64,000 bases of DNA, from NCBI GenBank assembly GCA_023653785.1, contig JAMKCH010012408.1:16551-80550 (forward strand), read 5' to 3'. Below, one piece after another: positions 34,680 to 47,412 of this stretch; position 1 is the stretch's first letter, and each line of letters opens with the position of its first letter. The position numbers and the translations under genes are program-made. A model generated the notes under the pieces. It made no database searches, had not been told where the DNA came from, and saw nothing but the letters and a program-made list of their open reading frames with translations. The DNA comes from Ophioderma brevispina (Eukaryota; Echinodermata; Ophiuroidea; Amphilepidida; Ophiodermatidae).

Positions 34680-35665
34680 CCACCCCTGGCCATGAATCAG
34701 GGCGTTAAGACGTCTCACCATAATGTCCACAGGTTTTTTTTATGATGGCAATAGGCAGAACGGCCCACTCATCGGTCAGAGGCTGAGCTAACTCCTGTAG
34801 GATTGGGGGAGGAAGGGTTGTCCCTGAAATTGATGGCTCGGCCTAAGGCTCCCAGCTTTCTCGATAGGGTTCAAATCAAGAGAGCAAGCAGGCCATGTAT
34901 CTGCTCCACCCCTCTGAACCTCCAGAAATGTCTCACTACAGCGGCCCTGTGCGGCCTGCATTGTCGTCTTGCAGCCGAAAGTCGTGTGATAATTCCTGAT
35001 GGCAGGCAGTGGTTTCCAGACTGCCCAGGTACACGACGGCGTTCATGGTTCATCTGCCCAACACCAGTGACGTTTTCCCTCCATAATGAATTTATCCGCG
35101 CCCATACCTCACGGAGCCGCCACTACAGTGAGGCGATTCCTGAATACAGTCATCTCGGAGGTTCTCACACGTAATCGACAACCTTGGCTTCCATCTTGAT
35201 TGTCAAGATTGAAGCGGCTCTTGTCCATAAACACAACATTCGCCAGTGTTTAAGCTGTAATCTTATGTGTTCCCTAGCCCAGCGAAGTCGATGAAATCTG
35301 TGGTGAACGGTTGGACATTTGGTCATTCGTCTTGACCTCAGTAACCATGTTGAAGCATCTACGATTTACAGTTTGGCGGGAAACGTTGATTCCTAGTGTC
35401 TTCTCCACAAACGATGAAGGCGGCTTGTGCATCTTAAGACTCAAGTCACAGATTAAGCAGTCGGCGATCATCTCGTCTGGTGTCAATCGTGAGTAGTAGT
35501 GAAGATTTGCGTGGCTCAATGGACCCACCTTCTTCGATGTCTGAGGATTTTAAAACCTGTGGTATACCGAGGAAATCAGCGACTATGGTTTGTTTGTACC
35601 CTTCTCGTTGGAGTGCAAGCACTCTTCGGCGTTTTGACAATGCCGTTGGACGGGGGATAGCCTAG
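34680..35665 (-). pseudogene. Tc1-like transposase, frameshifted
   Basis: On minus, the N-terminal frame 35640-35446 reads RRRVLALQREGYKQTIVADFLGIPQ, a helix-turn-helix like those of Tc1/mariner transposases. Near 35050-34990 comes ...YLGSLETTACHQELSHDFRLQDDNAG; the DNA is the second catalytic-Asp block (QQDNAP type). Around 34900-34860 DTWPACSLDLNPIE matches the W(P)..SPDLNPIEH block that ends in the third acidic residue. A C-terminal PLTDEWAVLPIAIIKK follows near 34780. Frames shift several times. Terminal repeats were not identified. Confidence 0.82.
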
Positions 35666-35837
35666 GGAAGCATAGCTAGGGAACCTGGTATCAGTTTTTG
35701 TTGTAAAGGTAACAACCAACTCTGAAAAAAAAGGGCTTGGAGCAAGGAAAAGGAACAACAGACGTCTGACATTGTTATAGCTCCCATCAAGCAGTGTTAC
35801 GTAATTCAAAATTATGCTGGAATTCACTTCACTGGGT

Positions 35838-35975
35838 AGTGGGGACTCATTATGTAATCATTCACCTACTCTAAATATGATTACTGAGGCGTTCAAATAG
35901 AAATACGTTGTTAAGAATGGTCTGAAAAAAATATTCCAACTTTATGAGCAACGGTGGTATAATATAAATGAAATA
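35838..35975 (+). repeat. Dispersed repeat, inverted copy at 57005-57140
   Basis: GGGGACT, ATGTAATCATTCACC, GTTCAAATAGAAA, AAATATTCCAACTTTATGAGC and TATAAT occur in the same order in the reverse complement of 57005-57140. No coding content. Confidence 0.82.
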
Positions 35976-36475
35976 TTCTCCTAGATAACGTAATCAAAAT
36001 ATTATTTACAAAAGAATAGAACGTAAGGGAAATAGGATTTTCTAACGTAATTGCAACAAACGTAAGCCGCAACACTAAGTGATTGCACTGAAAAGGGGCA
36101 ACATTGTTTAATGCAAGGCCCGGAAGTGAGCAACTACGTGGCTTGCCCCACTGAAAAATGGCAAAAATTTTATCAAGCACCTAATAAACTTAAAGTGCCA
36201 CGTACACGTGGTCTTGCACACCTGAAACAAGAAAAAAAACAATGACAAAAACAAACGTAAGTGGACGCACTTACGTTGTCTTGCATTAAGCGGAAAAAGC
36301 GCACTGCACATATGTTATCTTTTTTCTAATTATAAACTTTCTAATCACTGATAATCTTTACACTAAGTTCAAATTATGCGCGAATACTCCCTTTCAAAAT
36401 CACAAAGACTACAAGTTCGACAAAAATGTCACTTACGTTGGTCTTGCATTTCGGCTCAGCCGACGGTACGAACAT
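35976..36475. other. Non-coding, nothing recognised
   Basis: The word ACGTAAG, or CTTACGT in inverted form, recurs about seven times here (near 36013, 36062, 36257, 36271 and 36433 among others), each associated with adenine-rich text or GGTCTTGCA. No gene is seen. Confidence 0.45.
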
Positions 36476-37657
36476 AGTTTAGTGTGGGACTTCATGATCG
36501 ACTATATGCCTGTGGAATAATAGCACCAATTATACCTCTTCGAGTCTTGACACAAGACTAGTTCTGTTGCAATTATAACACAGAGAAATAAAACCAACCT
36601 TTCGCCGCATTCGTAGATATCCTTGGGAGAAGTATGATTTTAAAAAATTTCATGATTCTGACGCGTCCATTTTAAAGCGACAATGGCCACATGATATTCT
36701 TCAATTGCATGCAAATGATAAAAGAGGCTAAGACATCAATGTAATTTGTAGGCCAAATTAAGTTTGCAGTAACTTTAATCAACAATGTCTTGTACATGAA
36801 TATCATAGACTCGTATAATTGATATTAAAACCACAAGGGCACAGACGATCTAACAAGGTGCATGCCGTGGAATCAACTCCGTTTTCTTGTGTTAAATGCC
36901 CATTTCCGTCGTCTGCTGAATAAATGTCGCCGGAGTCATTTTATTGAAATCGTTCTTTTTACCCTCAAGGGCGCTGATTTGGTTTGATCAATGCAGGGGA
37001 GGGCTAATGTACATAAAAGCTTTACAACCATGCAAAGATATTAATTTAGAAAGTTCATGAGGGCGCATATTTTCAAATGTGCCAGTGTCTCTTTAATTTT
37101 GAAGCGAAAGTTTATATCCACAGTGCCAGAGGCCATTGCTGTTACTTAGTACAAAATAAGAATTTCTTTCACAGCTAGCTCGAACTTGCACGTAAGATAT
37201 GTACACATTTACTTACTTCAAAATATATCGGCCAATGGTTCAAATTATATAAAATCATTTGAGGCAAGTCCAGGGACGAGGCTATGGGATCATGACGCTT
37301 GCATAATTGATTGTATACACATGTGTGCGCGAAAAGCTTCAGGAATCCCCCATTAGATACCAAGGTAGGATGGGAAATTTGGCAGGATTAAAGTGTTTCA
37401 CCGCCTTCGCCGGCAAGATTTTAATTCCATTTTAAGTGTACTTTTGTGTAGAGTTGGATGGTGGAATTCTTTTCTCTCACTATATGCCGAAGTTCTTTTT
37501 TCTATTCTTAAAAAAATCGTGACCCCCTTAATTTTTAATAGTGTAAGCCTACGGATGTCTGCCTGGTATTGCTGCAGATAAGCATGACTACAACATGTTA
37601 GTATATATTCAGAGGTTATCGTTCGATTAAAGCAGCATAGGTAGACGATAGAAGGAA

Positions 37658-38410
37658 CAGGGCGGCCTTACAAGAAATTATTCCCAATAAAATGCGCGAC
37701 ATCGTAGTAGTTTGCTGAGTCCAAGTCGGCTTACACACAGAGATTATACCAGTTGAATACGTTGAAGCAACCATTTGGTGATGCAACAGGGTGTTCATTT
37801 TATGAAGAGTCCAAAGTTGCCAAAAATAACACGCAGGCTATACCATAGCACGGAAATTCAAAACCATGCCGGAATTGAAGCTGATGATATACCACTTCAA
37901 ACTACGATAAACCATGGATGGTTAAAAAGGCATTAGCGATACCTGGCAAAATAACGAAACGCAGAAATACGCGTCCCCATGGTTCGGGATAATGAGGTGC
38001 GATTCCTGCGACAGCCAAGCCACTCATTCTCGCACCGTGTGCTTTCTGGATTTAGACGTGGAAGCCGTTCCGAGAGAGATTAAAGTTTTGAAGAGGCTTC
38101 CGATTGATATACTTGGGCCGGAGACCACGTAATGAATATTCCAGCTCATGGTTGAAGGACAATCGTTTTGAAAAATCATGGACGATCCGTCTTTCATACC
38201 AAGAGGAAATTACTGGGGAAGGGCATCAAAGAATCGCTTAAATATTCTTTGAGGGATGATATCTTAAAAGATGATGAAGCACTCTATGAGATGCTGAGGG
38301 AGCTCAAGACATCGGGATTATGTTGTGCAAGGGCGGAGGAAGCCAGGAAAAAAAAGGGCAAATTAGAAGATGCAGAATAGGATTGCTTTTCTTCATCTTA
38401 AGTATTTTGG
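37658..38410 (+). pseudogene. Gamma-butyrobetaine dioxygenase first exon, decayed copy A
   Basis: Collinear with the open copy at 52588-51831 on minus. The start codon is lost (ACAGGGCGGCC in place of ACATGGC.GC). The zinc-motif region RCDSC.SQATHSRTVC is readable near 37997-38045, and the C-terminal part (EALYEMLRELKTSGLC) near 38277-38330. The copy ends TATTTTGG followed by the splice-donor sequence GTGAGT, as in copy C. Multiple one-base indels break the frame; they could be decay or base-call noise. The longest open piece is 38168-38380. Confidence 0.85.
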
Positions 38411-39529
38411 GTGAGTAACTTGTGACTTGAAGTTTCAGCCAGTTCGTCAACCATGGAGCTTTTGTTTTCACACTAATTTCGGATTTTTGCACAATTTTTA
38501 AAAATCAAATTGTGTTCTTAGTTCACCCGAACAAAGGTATCCACTGCAAAAAATCCTGAGCTGTATTTTTTGCCGATTTAAAACACTTTTGACCATCAAA
38601 GTCACAAAAACGCTGTCTAAACGGCGGAATTTAAGGCATCATTTCACGCCGTCAGGAGCAAGGCGCACCATCGCGCCGCGCGGGTGAATTTTTGCTGCGA
38701 ATGAAGCGTGCGCGTGTTTTTAAGGTACTTTGCGCGAACGCATTTGAAAACGAACAAAACTATTTGAAAATGTAAACAAAGCGTAATTTCGACCACATGA
38801 AATTTCAAATTTCTTCTTATTTCGGAGTTAGAGACAACAAATATGTTTGATCACTAGGGCATCTAAAGTGTATTTTTCATTCACTTGCACAACTACTCAA
38901 TTTTGAAGTTCAAAGATAAAGTGATTTGAGAAAGAGACAGCTTGAAATGGCGTGAAAAGTCACTTTTTTACTAAAACAAGGATTTGTCTCAATGTGCAAT
39001 TTTCGCAAAATTTGGCAAATTTCACAAGAATAACTCCAAAAATTCCGAAGTAAAAGGTAAGGTCTACTTCATACGATAGCAAACCGGTCTTCTATAGGGA
39101 CGGTTTTCTCAATTTTTCATTTTTCGGTTCTAACTAAAGATATTCTGCCACTATATACTCAAATTTTGGAAAGAAAAGGTAAAAATCACACTTTTTTGAC
39201 ATTTTTCCTGATAGTTTCGCAAAAGTAACTCTATTTTTAAAAAATGAAAAAACCGTCCCTAGACAAATTGGTCATGTTTCTAAAAAATAACATAACAACT
39301 CATGAAAATTCAAAATTGTTTTTGTTATGCTGTCTGAAAAGTTTGGGGCAAAATGTGTTTTTAGTATGTTCTAAAAATACTGGAAAGTTTTACATTAATC
39401 TGAAACCATCATCGGGTTCATCGTAAAATTAGCTTTCTAGAAATGTATTACTTTTACATACATAACAAATATTTGGCAAAGTTACAAACCAAAATAGATA
39501 CTCGGAAACTCAAGGCTCACACTTTCAAA
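38411..39529 (+). other. Intron-like sequence following exon copy A
   Basis: Starts with the donor GTGAGTAACTTG and is repeated after copy B at 40901-42015. Contains CACGCCGTCAGG..CAAGGCGCACC and GCGCGAACGCAT words in both copies. No further dioxygenase exon was found in it. Confidence 0.6.
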
Positions 39530-42020
39530 TGTGCCAGTTGTCTCTTTAAGTGTTTTGAGCGAAAAAGTTTATACACCAGTTGCCTCAGAGGCCATTGTAT
39601 TTTAATTAGTAACAAAAATAAAGACTTTCTTTCACAGTAGCTCAGACTTGCACGTAAGATATGTACACATACATACTTTCAAAATTATATAGGCCATGCG
39701 TTTCAAATTAGATAAAATCATCTTGAGGCAAGTCAGGGCGGAAACGAGGCTATGGATTATGACAGCTTGCCTATAATTTGATTGTTATTCACCTGTGTTG
39801 CGCGAACAAGCTCAGGAATCCACCATTAGATACCAAGGTAGCATGGAAATTTGGCAGGATTATTAAAGGTTTCACCACCTTCGCCCAGATTTAATTTCCA
39901 ATTTTAAGTGTATTTGTGTAGGTTGGATGGTGGAATTTTTCTCTCACTATATGCCGAAGTTCTTTTTTCTATTCTTAAAAAAAATCGTGACCCACTTAAT
40001 TTTATAGTGTAGCCCTACGGGACTGTTCGGCATGGTATGCTGCAGATAGAAATGACTACAAACATGTTAGTATATATCAGAGGTTATCAGTTCGATAAAG
40101 CACATAGTAGTAGACGATTTTTAGACGGAACATGGCCGCATTAAAGAAATTATTCCCAATAATTGCGGACATCGTAGTAGTTTGCGGAGTTCCAATTCGG
40201 CTTCCACACAGAGATTATACCCAGCTTTGAATTCGTGTGAAAGCACAATTTTGTTGATGCCAACAGGTTTCATTTATTGAAAGAGTCAAAAGGTCTGCCA
40301 AAAATTAACACGCAGGCTATACATAGCACTTGAAATTCAAAAACCATGCCGAAAATGAAGCTGATGATATACCACTTCAACTACGTAAAAAACATGAGGT
40401 GAAAAGGGCATTTAGCGATTACTGGCAAAATAAACAGAAAACGCAGGAAATACGCGTTACCATGGGGTGCGGGATAATTTCAGGTGCGATCATGACTACG
40501 CCCAAGACCCACTCATTCTCGCCACCGTGTGCTTCTGGATTTAGGAAGTGGAAGCCGTTCGAGGAGAGATTTAAAGTTTCTGAGAGGGCTTACGAGTGAT
40601 AATAACTGCCGGACGACCACCGTAAGTGAATATTCCAGCTATGGTGAAGGCAATAGTTTCTGAAAAAATCACATGACGATCCGTCTTTGTTACCAAGAGG
40701 AAATACGGGGAACGGGCATCAAAGATCGCTTAATATCTTGAGTTGGATGATATCTTAAACGATGATGAAGACACTATATGAGATGCTGAGGAGAATAAAG
40801 ACATCGGATTATGTTGTGTTCCAAGGGCGGGAGGAAGCCAGGAAGGGCAAATTTAAGAGATTGCCGATCGGATTGCTTTCTTCATCTGTACGTATTGGGT
40901 GTGAGTAACTGTACCTTGAAAGTTTCCAGCACTGGCAACCCTGTGGAGCTTGGTTTTACACGAATTTCTGATTTTCGCACAATTTTAAACATCCAATTGT
41001 GTTATAGTCACCAACAAAGGTTACCACTGAAAACAATCCTGAGCTGATTTTTTTGCCGATTTAAACCAGCTATTTGACATTCAAAGTCACAAAAACCGCT
41101 TGGTTTAAACGGCAGGATTTAAGCACATTTCACGCGTCAGGCGCAAGGCGCAAAATCGCGTCGCGCGGTGAATTTTCTGCTGCGATGCGGTGCGCGTGGT
41201 AAGGTACTTTTGCGCGAACGCATCTTGGAAAAAACGAAAAATAATATTGAACAATGTAAACAAAGCGGACTAATTTAGACCACATGAAATTTAAATTTCT
41301 TCTTATTACTGGAGTTAGAGACCTCAAAATATGTTTTGATTCAATAGTGAATTAAAGATGTATTTCATAACCTTGCACAACATACTCAATTTTGAAGTTT
41401 CAAAGATAAAGTTATTTGAGAAAGAGACAGCGTGAAATGGCGCGTGAAAAAGTCACTTGTTACTAAAACACGATTTTCTCAAGGTTCAATTTCGCAAAAT
41501 TTGGGCAAATTTTAAGAACAAGAAGGAACTCCAAAAATACCGAAAAGGCAAGGTTTAACTTTCATACGATAGCAAATCGGTCTATCTAGGACGGTTTTCT
41601 CAATTTTCATTTTCGATTTTAACTAAGATATTCTCCAATATAACTAAAATTTTTTTTTGGAAAACACAAAAAAAAAGAAAAGTAAAATCACACTTTTTTG
41701 ACATTTTCCTTATATTTCGAAAAGTAAGCTCTATTTTTAAAAATGAAAAAACACAAACCCGTCCCTAGACAAATTTGTCATGTTTCTAAAATAAATCATA
41801 AAAAATCATGAAAATTCAAATTGTTTTTGTTATGCTGTCTGCAAAGTTTGGGGCACAAATCGGTTTTTTAGTATTTTATCAAAATACGAGAAAGTTTAAA
41901 TTAATCTGATGCCATCTCGGGTTCATCGTCCAATTTCTTTCTAGAAATGTATACTTTACATACATAATCAAAGATTGCAAAGGTACAAACCAAAATAGAT
42001 ACTCGCGAAACTCAAGGCTA
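39530..42020 (+). repeat. Tandem duplication in left arm, copy 2
   Basis: Second unit of the 2.47 kb duplication, offset by about 2470 bp from copy 1 at all landmarks (37187/39649, 37658/40132, 38410/40900, 39240/41740). Confidence 0.87.
40132..40900 (+). pseudogene. Gamma-butyrobetaine dioxygenase first exon, decayed copy B
   Basis: This copy retains the start codon in ACATGGCCGCATTAAAGAAATTATTCCC-type context at 40132 and is collinear with copies A and C. Readable pieces include the ADDIPLQ segment near 40362 and KTHSFSPPC.SGF in a shifted frame where the zinc motif should be, because indels scramble CRCDSC. It ends TATTGGGTGTGAGT near the position of the splice donor. Several frameshifts, so no product is expected if the sequence is correct. 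Confidence 0.83.
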
Positions 42021-43233
42021 CCATGCCCTTAAAGGCCGTTGTTAGTGTACTTAATATTGAAATTTGCAGGAGAAGCTTAAAATGAAGAATAATGTATGTG
42101 GAATTCTAATAGGTATTTTTTCCAAATGAAAAATTGGCAGAAAAGGGAGAAAACAGAGTTTTCAAAGATATAAATCTCCATTCAATTACTGTTGTAGTTA
42201 GTGTCCATTCGGACCAGTTTGACTAAAAATTCCGATTGTCCTTATTGGGTGCTTTTGGTCTTATAATTTGATTGGGATAGTTAGGATGCATATACTCGTG
42301 TACAGACGGGCAAAAATCTGATTTGTGATGATTTTTTTTGTTTTTGATTTTGCAAATCCCTGTTAGTGCCTCTAATGGTCATAGTGACCAAGTATGTTAG
42401 GAACGTGCCATTCTACAAATGGTTACACTCCCAATAGTTACTAACGGGGATCAAATGCGCAAAAAGTACCTACTTTCCAATCACTTTTAACTTAAGTTTG
42501 GTCAAAGGTGGTCGTATGTTAAATCCCTCCAAAATTATGACAACCATGGCAATGTTACTCCATTCGTCCGATACTTCCCTATGGTAAAATAACCGTAGTC
42601 TCACAGATTATTCTTTTTAACCCCCTATAGATGGAGCAAAAACAACGGCCTGTAGGCGGAGGAGATACTTACTTGCAGATCCTTTTCATCTGCGAGTACG
42701 GGGCTTATATTGTTATTGCCACCCAGTTGAAAAAGATTCTAGCGTTTAGTCACCTCCAAATGTCAGGTGAGTAATTTGGTCATGAAGCAAAACGGCCAAA
42801 TACTGGACTCGTTTCACAAAATAAAAAAAAAAATTTTACATTCTCAAATAGGTCTGTGACTGTTGTTTTTGCTAAAAACACTGGTTAATGAAAGAAAGAA
42901 GTTAAGCATAAGTTGAGGATTGGGTTCGGCCAAAGTTGGTAGGTCAAAGCTTTATGCTTTAGGTGTGATTGCTTGCTGTAGTTATGGCGGCTGGCAGTGC
43001 GGGGCCTTCCGGTCCTTGAGTTTATTGCGTGCAGGAGTTCCTGTCTTTCCATTTTCTTAAGGTCGGTCCGTTCTGTCGTTCTGGAGGGTATTTTATTTAT
43101 TTGCCGTTCGGTACTTTTTTTATTTCTTTCCTTTCTTTCCTTCTTTCCTTCTTCCTTTCTTTCCTTCTGTTACTTTCGTTCCTTTCTTTTCCTTTCTTTT
43201 ACCTTTTTTCCTTATTTCTTCTCTTCTTTTCTA
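42021..43233. other. Left-arm palindrome sequence with CTTT microsatellite
   Basis: It pairs with 50750-51790. It includes an acceptor-like TTTGCAG at 42062-42068 followed by GAGAAGCTTAAAATGAAG, also present in the right arm, but no dioxygenase-like coding sequence follows. 43108-43230 is an interrupted TTTC/CCTT tract corresponding to the GAAA tract at 50752-50895. Confidence 0.7.
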
Positions 43234-43237
43234 TTAA

Positions 43238-44667
43238 GGGTTGGATGCTGCACGATATCGTGTGCACAGCCGTTCTAGGTCAGTTTAGATTTAGAGCCAA
43301 GCAAAACACAATCAAGTCCTTTTTTCGCGGACATGAACGCAAGTTTCTGCGAATACGCAACGCAGCAAATATGGCGTAATATATTGCGTTATTTCATGCG
43401 CGCGAAATTAAAACTAAGGTGGTCTGCCCTGTTCTTCCCTCCCTCTCTCTGGCCATTATATTGAATGGCGGGATGTCATGCGCTCAAAACAGGCATATAA
43501 AACAATATCGAGGGCAGAGAGAGAAAAGAGAATTAATTCAACACGTAGTTTCATGGCAATACTACTGTACATAGTTTAGAACAGCCATGGTAAATTGTTG
43601 AAAAATTGATATAGGTCTACGACATGCTTCACTGTTATGTTTTTTGGCAGTTGTGAGTGTTGATGTAGCTCAATTTGGACAAATCTGTATGCAAGGTAGT
43701 GGAAAATACCCGACGCATATCAAAGTAGCAGGTCCTATTTATGTATTATTTATTTTGTTTTTTTGTATTACTTTATTTTATTTATCTTACTTATTTACTT
43801 TTTTAGCGTTAATTCGAAAACACTCCAAACAATAAAAAAAATCAAAAAGTAAAAATATCAAACACTAACGAACACAACCCTAGCAAAAAAACAAAATTTC
43901 AAAAAAGTGAAAAAGGAAAAAATAAAACCAAACTGTTTAAATAATGATTGAATCCGCTGTCCCGGTCTATAGTTTAGGCCTTACCTCTCGAAACAAAGCC
44001 AAAGCCGAGCAATCTACGGGTTGGCAAAGATTAAAAAAAATAATAGAGCCAAAAGGGAAAAGGTCTTTGAAATGCGGAGGAATAGGCAATTCAAAAATGA
44101 AGATGAAAAAACGATTGCATTAGGGCGGGAAAGGAACCTCGTGTCTTTCCATCATCCAAATATAGTAAACCAAGCGTGAAGGAACTCAGCGACATATTGC
44201 ATTCTGGACAAGCTGCCTGTCTCCGCAAACCGGACGCTTGTCGCATCTTAGGTGATACGTGACGCGTAAAGTAAGTAAAAAATTACGCGTTTGCAGAAAC
44301 AGCGCAACCAAAATACAACTTTGCACTTTTTTGGCCACATTGGTGAAATAACGAAAAAAGTAAGTCAGTGACCCCATTTTCATTTTATTTTGTGACGTAT
44401 TGGTGGGACCCTAGACCCTATTAAAAAAATAGAACAATTATTACCGGAGCGTTTCTTGCTGTGATCAATTTTAGCATCATTTTATCACCCATTTCCATGG
44501 AACGTGTACAAATTTGGCATAAAAATGTGTTTTTATAACGTAAATATTCGAAAACGAAAGTCCGTAACCCCCTATTTTTATTATAGACTTTGAATCAGCC
44601 ACCAATGAAATATCCTATAAAATTTAAAGCAAATTCCAGGATGAATTTCGATCGTGCAGCATCCACC
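43238..44667. mobile_element. TTAA-flanked insertion with terminal inverted repeats (left arm)
   Basis: The element begins GGGTTGGATGCTGCACGAT and ends ATCGTGCAGCATCCACC, an imperfect inverted repeat of about 17 bp, with TTAA on each side (43234-43237 and 44668-44671). The matching place in the right arm, read on minus, is ACATTAAGGTGACATTTTATTC with one TTAA and no insert. Duplication of TTAA is the hallmark of the piggyBac superfamily. The 1.43 kb interior has no recognisable transposase, so it would be non-autonomous. Confidence 0.85.
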
Positions 44668-44671
44668 TTAA

Positions 44672-45270
44672 GATGACATTTTATTCAAAAATTTTTTTTT
44701 GATGGCGACATTTTATTAAAATTGAACACTGGCACATGAGATGACATTTTATTCATTTTTAAGCAAAGGTGAATTTTATTTGCGAGGGGGCAACAGACGG
44801 TTATATGATTTTCATAAATTTATTATGAATTTACACGTGGTTTTGCCCTAGTGCCATGACGTAGACTACGAAAACAACAGCAGTTAGAACATGCCCGTAG
44901 TGTATTGTATTTATAGAGATGCTATCAACATAAAACATTTTGACTAAGGGAAAAATAAATTTACTTGCAATACGGCGTAAGAAGCCGGGAAACTGTTGCA
45001 CAAATGCCGGGCATAATGGGGTTATTGCGATTGCAAATTATGCACAGGTTGCGTGTAGGGAGTTACTCAACAGAGTGTTGTAAAAAGTGATATGCCATTT
45101 TGTTCATATTCTTGACACAAATCTTTAATAAAAATGTTGTACCATGTACCCCCTTAAAGTTGACATGAAACATTTTTTTATTTATGGCCTACACTAACAA
45201 ATACTCTAACCCTCAGGCCAAAATAAAAAAAAACGCTTGCCACCATCTGTCAAAGTAGGGTGAAATAGTG
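44672..45270. other. Left-arm palindrome sequence
   Basis: Pairs with 49180-50740 of the right arm apart from the insertions there. GACATTTTATT is repeated three times at 44674-44755. No gene. Confidence 0.65.
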
Positions 45271-46620
45271 AAAGTAGTCTCTAAATAATATCTATTTAGG
45301 TTTAAAAAGAGAAAACTGTACGATTACGGTTATTTTACCGTCAGTCAGTTAAGATTTCTAACACTGCGCTCTATCATTGGAATCATGATGTCGACAAACA
45401 ATTGGACTCCCCATTTCACGCATTCGAATGGTAAAAAAAAAAATCAGCCGGACAAGCCGTAACCAGTGCCTTTTTTTTCAAATTTTCACATCTGCTTAAA
45501 TATAAAACATATCCTGAACAATATATAAATATCGTAAAGTTAATCGTAAAATTCGTTTGTGCAGGGTGTGCTTTCATTAAAAAATCTGATGCCATCAGAG
45601 GGGCAAAACAATATTTGTTTCCGTAACCTGGCCGACCCCAGAAAAACCTGGACCCAATAATTTGTTTTAGCAAATTAGCACCAAAAAAAATGTTGCCGAC
45701 CGATATTAGAATTTTCATTTACAATTTCAACAAAAAATACATCACTAAGACAAAAAACATCAAAACAAGAAAACCAAAAACCCAATTAAAACAAGTAAAA
45801 ATAGAAGATCTTTGCTATTCATTTAAAATGCTTTCCATTAAAAACACATTTTAAATTATTTTTAGAGTTAAAAACAATGTGGAGATAGTCTTTATTAAAA
45901 TCAACGATCAACCACAATATTTCTCCGGTACGGCAAACGAACATATTTTATTCCTTATAATAAATAAAGCAATAAAATAAAAGGGTTATAGTTAGACTAA
46001 ACTTTTTCAACAATTTAAGTAAGACCATTGGTATCAATACAATAAAATTTGATATTTAAAAAGATTAATTCAAATAAAAATTAATACTGTTTGTTTGGAA
46101 GCAATTAAATATTTTTCTGTTCTGCATTTGTACACGATGAATTGAAGTCATTCGATGACAGTTTTAAAAAGGGGGAAAATCAATGCATAGACTACTATTC
46201 AAAATTCAAATGTGCCTCAAAAAACATATCCCTAACGTCCATTGACTGCAATTGTTGCACTTTTCAAAAATCACGAGCCAGACTGTTTTAGGTGGAAATG
46301 CCCCTAGATTTCTAACAAGAAAAATAAAAATCCAAAACCGACCAACCCCCAATATTTGCTCCGTTAGCAACGAACATATGTGTGAAAGCAGCGGTAGAGG
46401 CCATATAGCATAAGGCGCGCTAATATACAACATCTATGCTATTTATTATATTATTTTTATCCTAAGTAATAAATAAACGCATAAAAAAGCGTAGATTAAA
46501 TATTAAAATTACCCTGTTATAAATAAAACAAAATTTTTTATTTTATTAAAAGATAATTTCGATAAAAAAAATTACTATTGTTTGATTGGGAGCCATCAAA
46601 TATTTCCGGCCTGCCATTTT
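45271..46620 (+). repeat. Second tandem duplication in left arm, copy 1
   Basis: Repeats at 46836-48155 (period about 1.55 kb). Shared landmarks are AAACTGTACGATTACG (45313 and 46877), GCCTTTTTTT (45467 and 47037), ATCAACCACAATATTTCTCCG (45908 and 47483), ATCACG.GCC..ACT..TTTTAGGTGG and GGGAGCCATCAAATATTTCC at the end. The right arm has one copy (48156-49170). The ORF 45718-45416 on minus is chance. Confidence 0.85.
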
Positions 46621-46835
46621 GACTTGTGAGTCCACCCCATGATGAGAGAGAGTGTCTTAGCTACAATGACAACATACACGGAATAACCCGGGACCTTGTA
46701 GACGATGCCTATGGTATAGCGATGAAATAGGTGATGCATTTCATTAAATATGGAGACACAATAGTCGGAAACTTACAGCAATAGACTCGCCAGTCGTACA
46801 CAGGCATTCTTTCTATGATGAATTGAAAGTTAGAG

Positions 46836-47368
46836 TAAGTCTCTAAAGAATTATATATTTCAGGTTAAAAAAGAGGCGAAAACTGTACGATTACGTGATT
46901 ATACGTCAGTCATTCTGTTTAAGATTCTAATCACGGCGCTCGATCATTGGAATTCATGATTTCGACAACATTGACTCCCCCAGTTCACGCATTCGACATG
47001 GTAAAAAAAAATCAGTCGGACAATACCGTAACCAGTGCCTTTTTTTCAAATTTCACATCTGTGAATGAAATATAAAAATATCCTGAACAATATATAAAAT
47101 ATCGTTTTAAAGTAATCGTAAAATTTAAGTGCTGCAGGGTGTTTGTTGCATTAAAACTCACTGATGCATTCTGGGCAAGCATATTTGTTTCCCGAAACCG
47201 GCCGACCCCAGAGAAAAAAAACCGCCGACCAATTAAGTTTTTTTATGCAAATGAGCACCAAAAAAAATCTGCCGGACCCCCGAGCTATATTTTCATTTAC
47301 ACTTTAAACAAAAATACCATCACTAAGACAAAAACATAAAAACAAGACAACAAAACAATTAAAACAAG

Positions 47369-47412
<44 letters not shown>

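Larger units (their letters stand above)
37060..39530 (+). repeat. Tandem duplication in left arm, copy 1 (about 2.47 kb)
   Basis: It repeats as 39530-42020. Both copies start with TTTCAAATGTGCCAGT, contain CTTGCACGTAAGATATGTACACAT (37187 and 39649), the dioxygenase exon and about 1.1 kb of following intron-like sequence, and end with GAAACTCAAGGCT. The right arm has a single copy lacking most of the 1.1 kb part. Confidence 0.87.
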
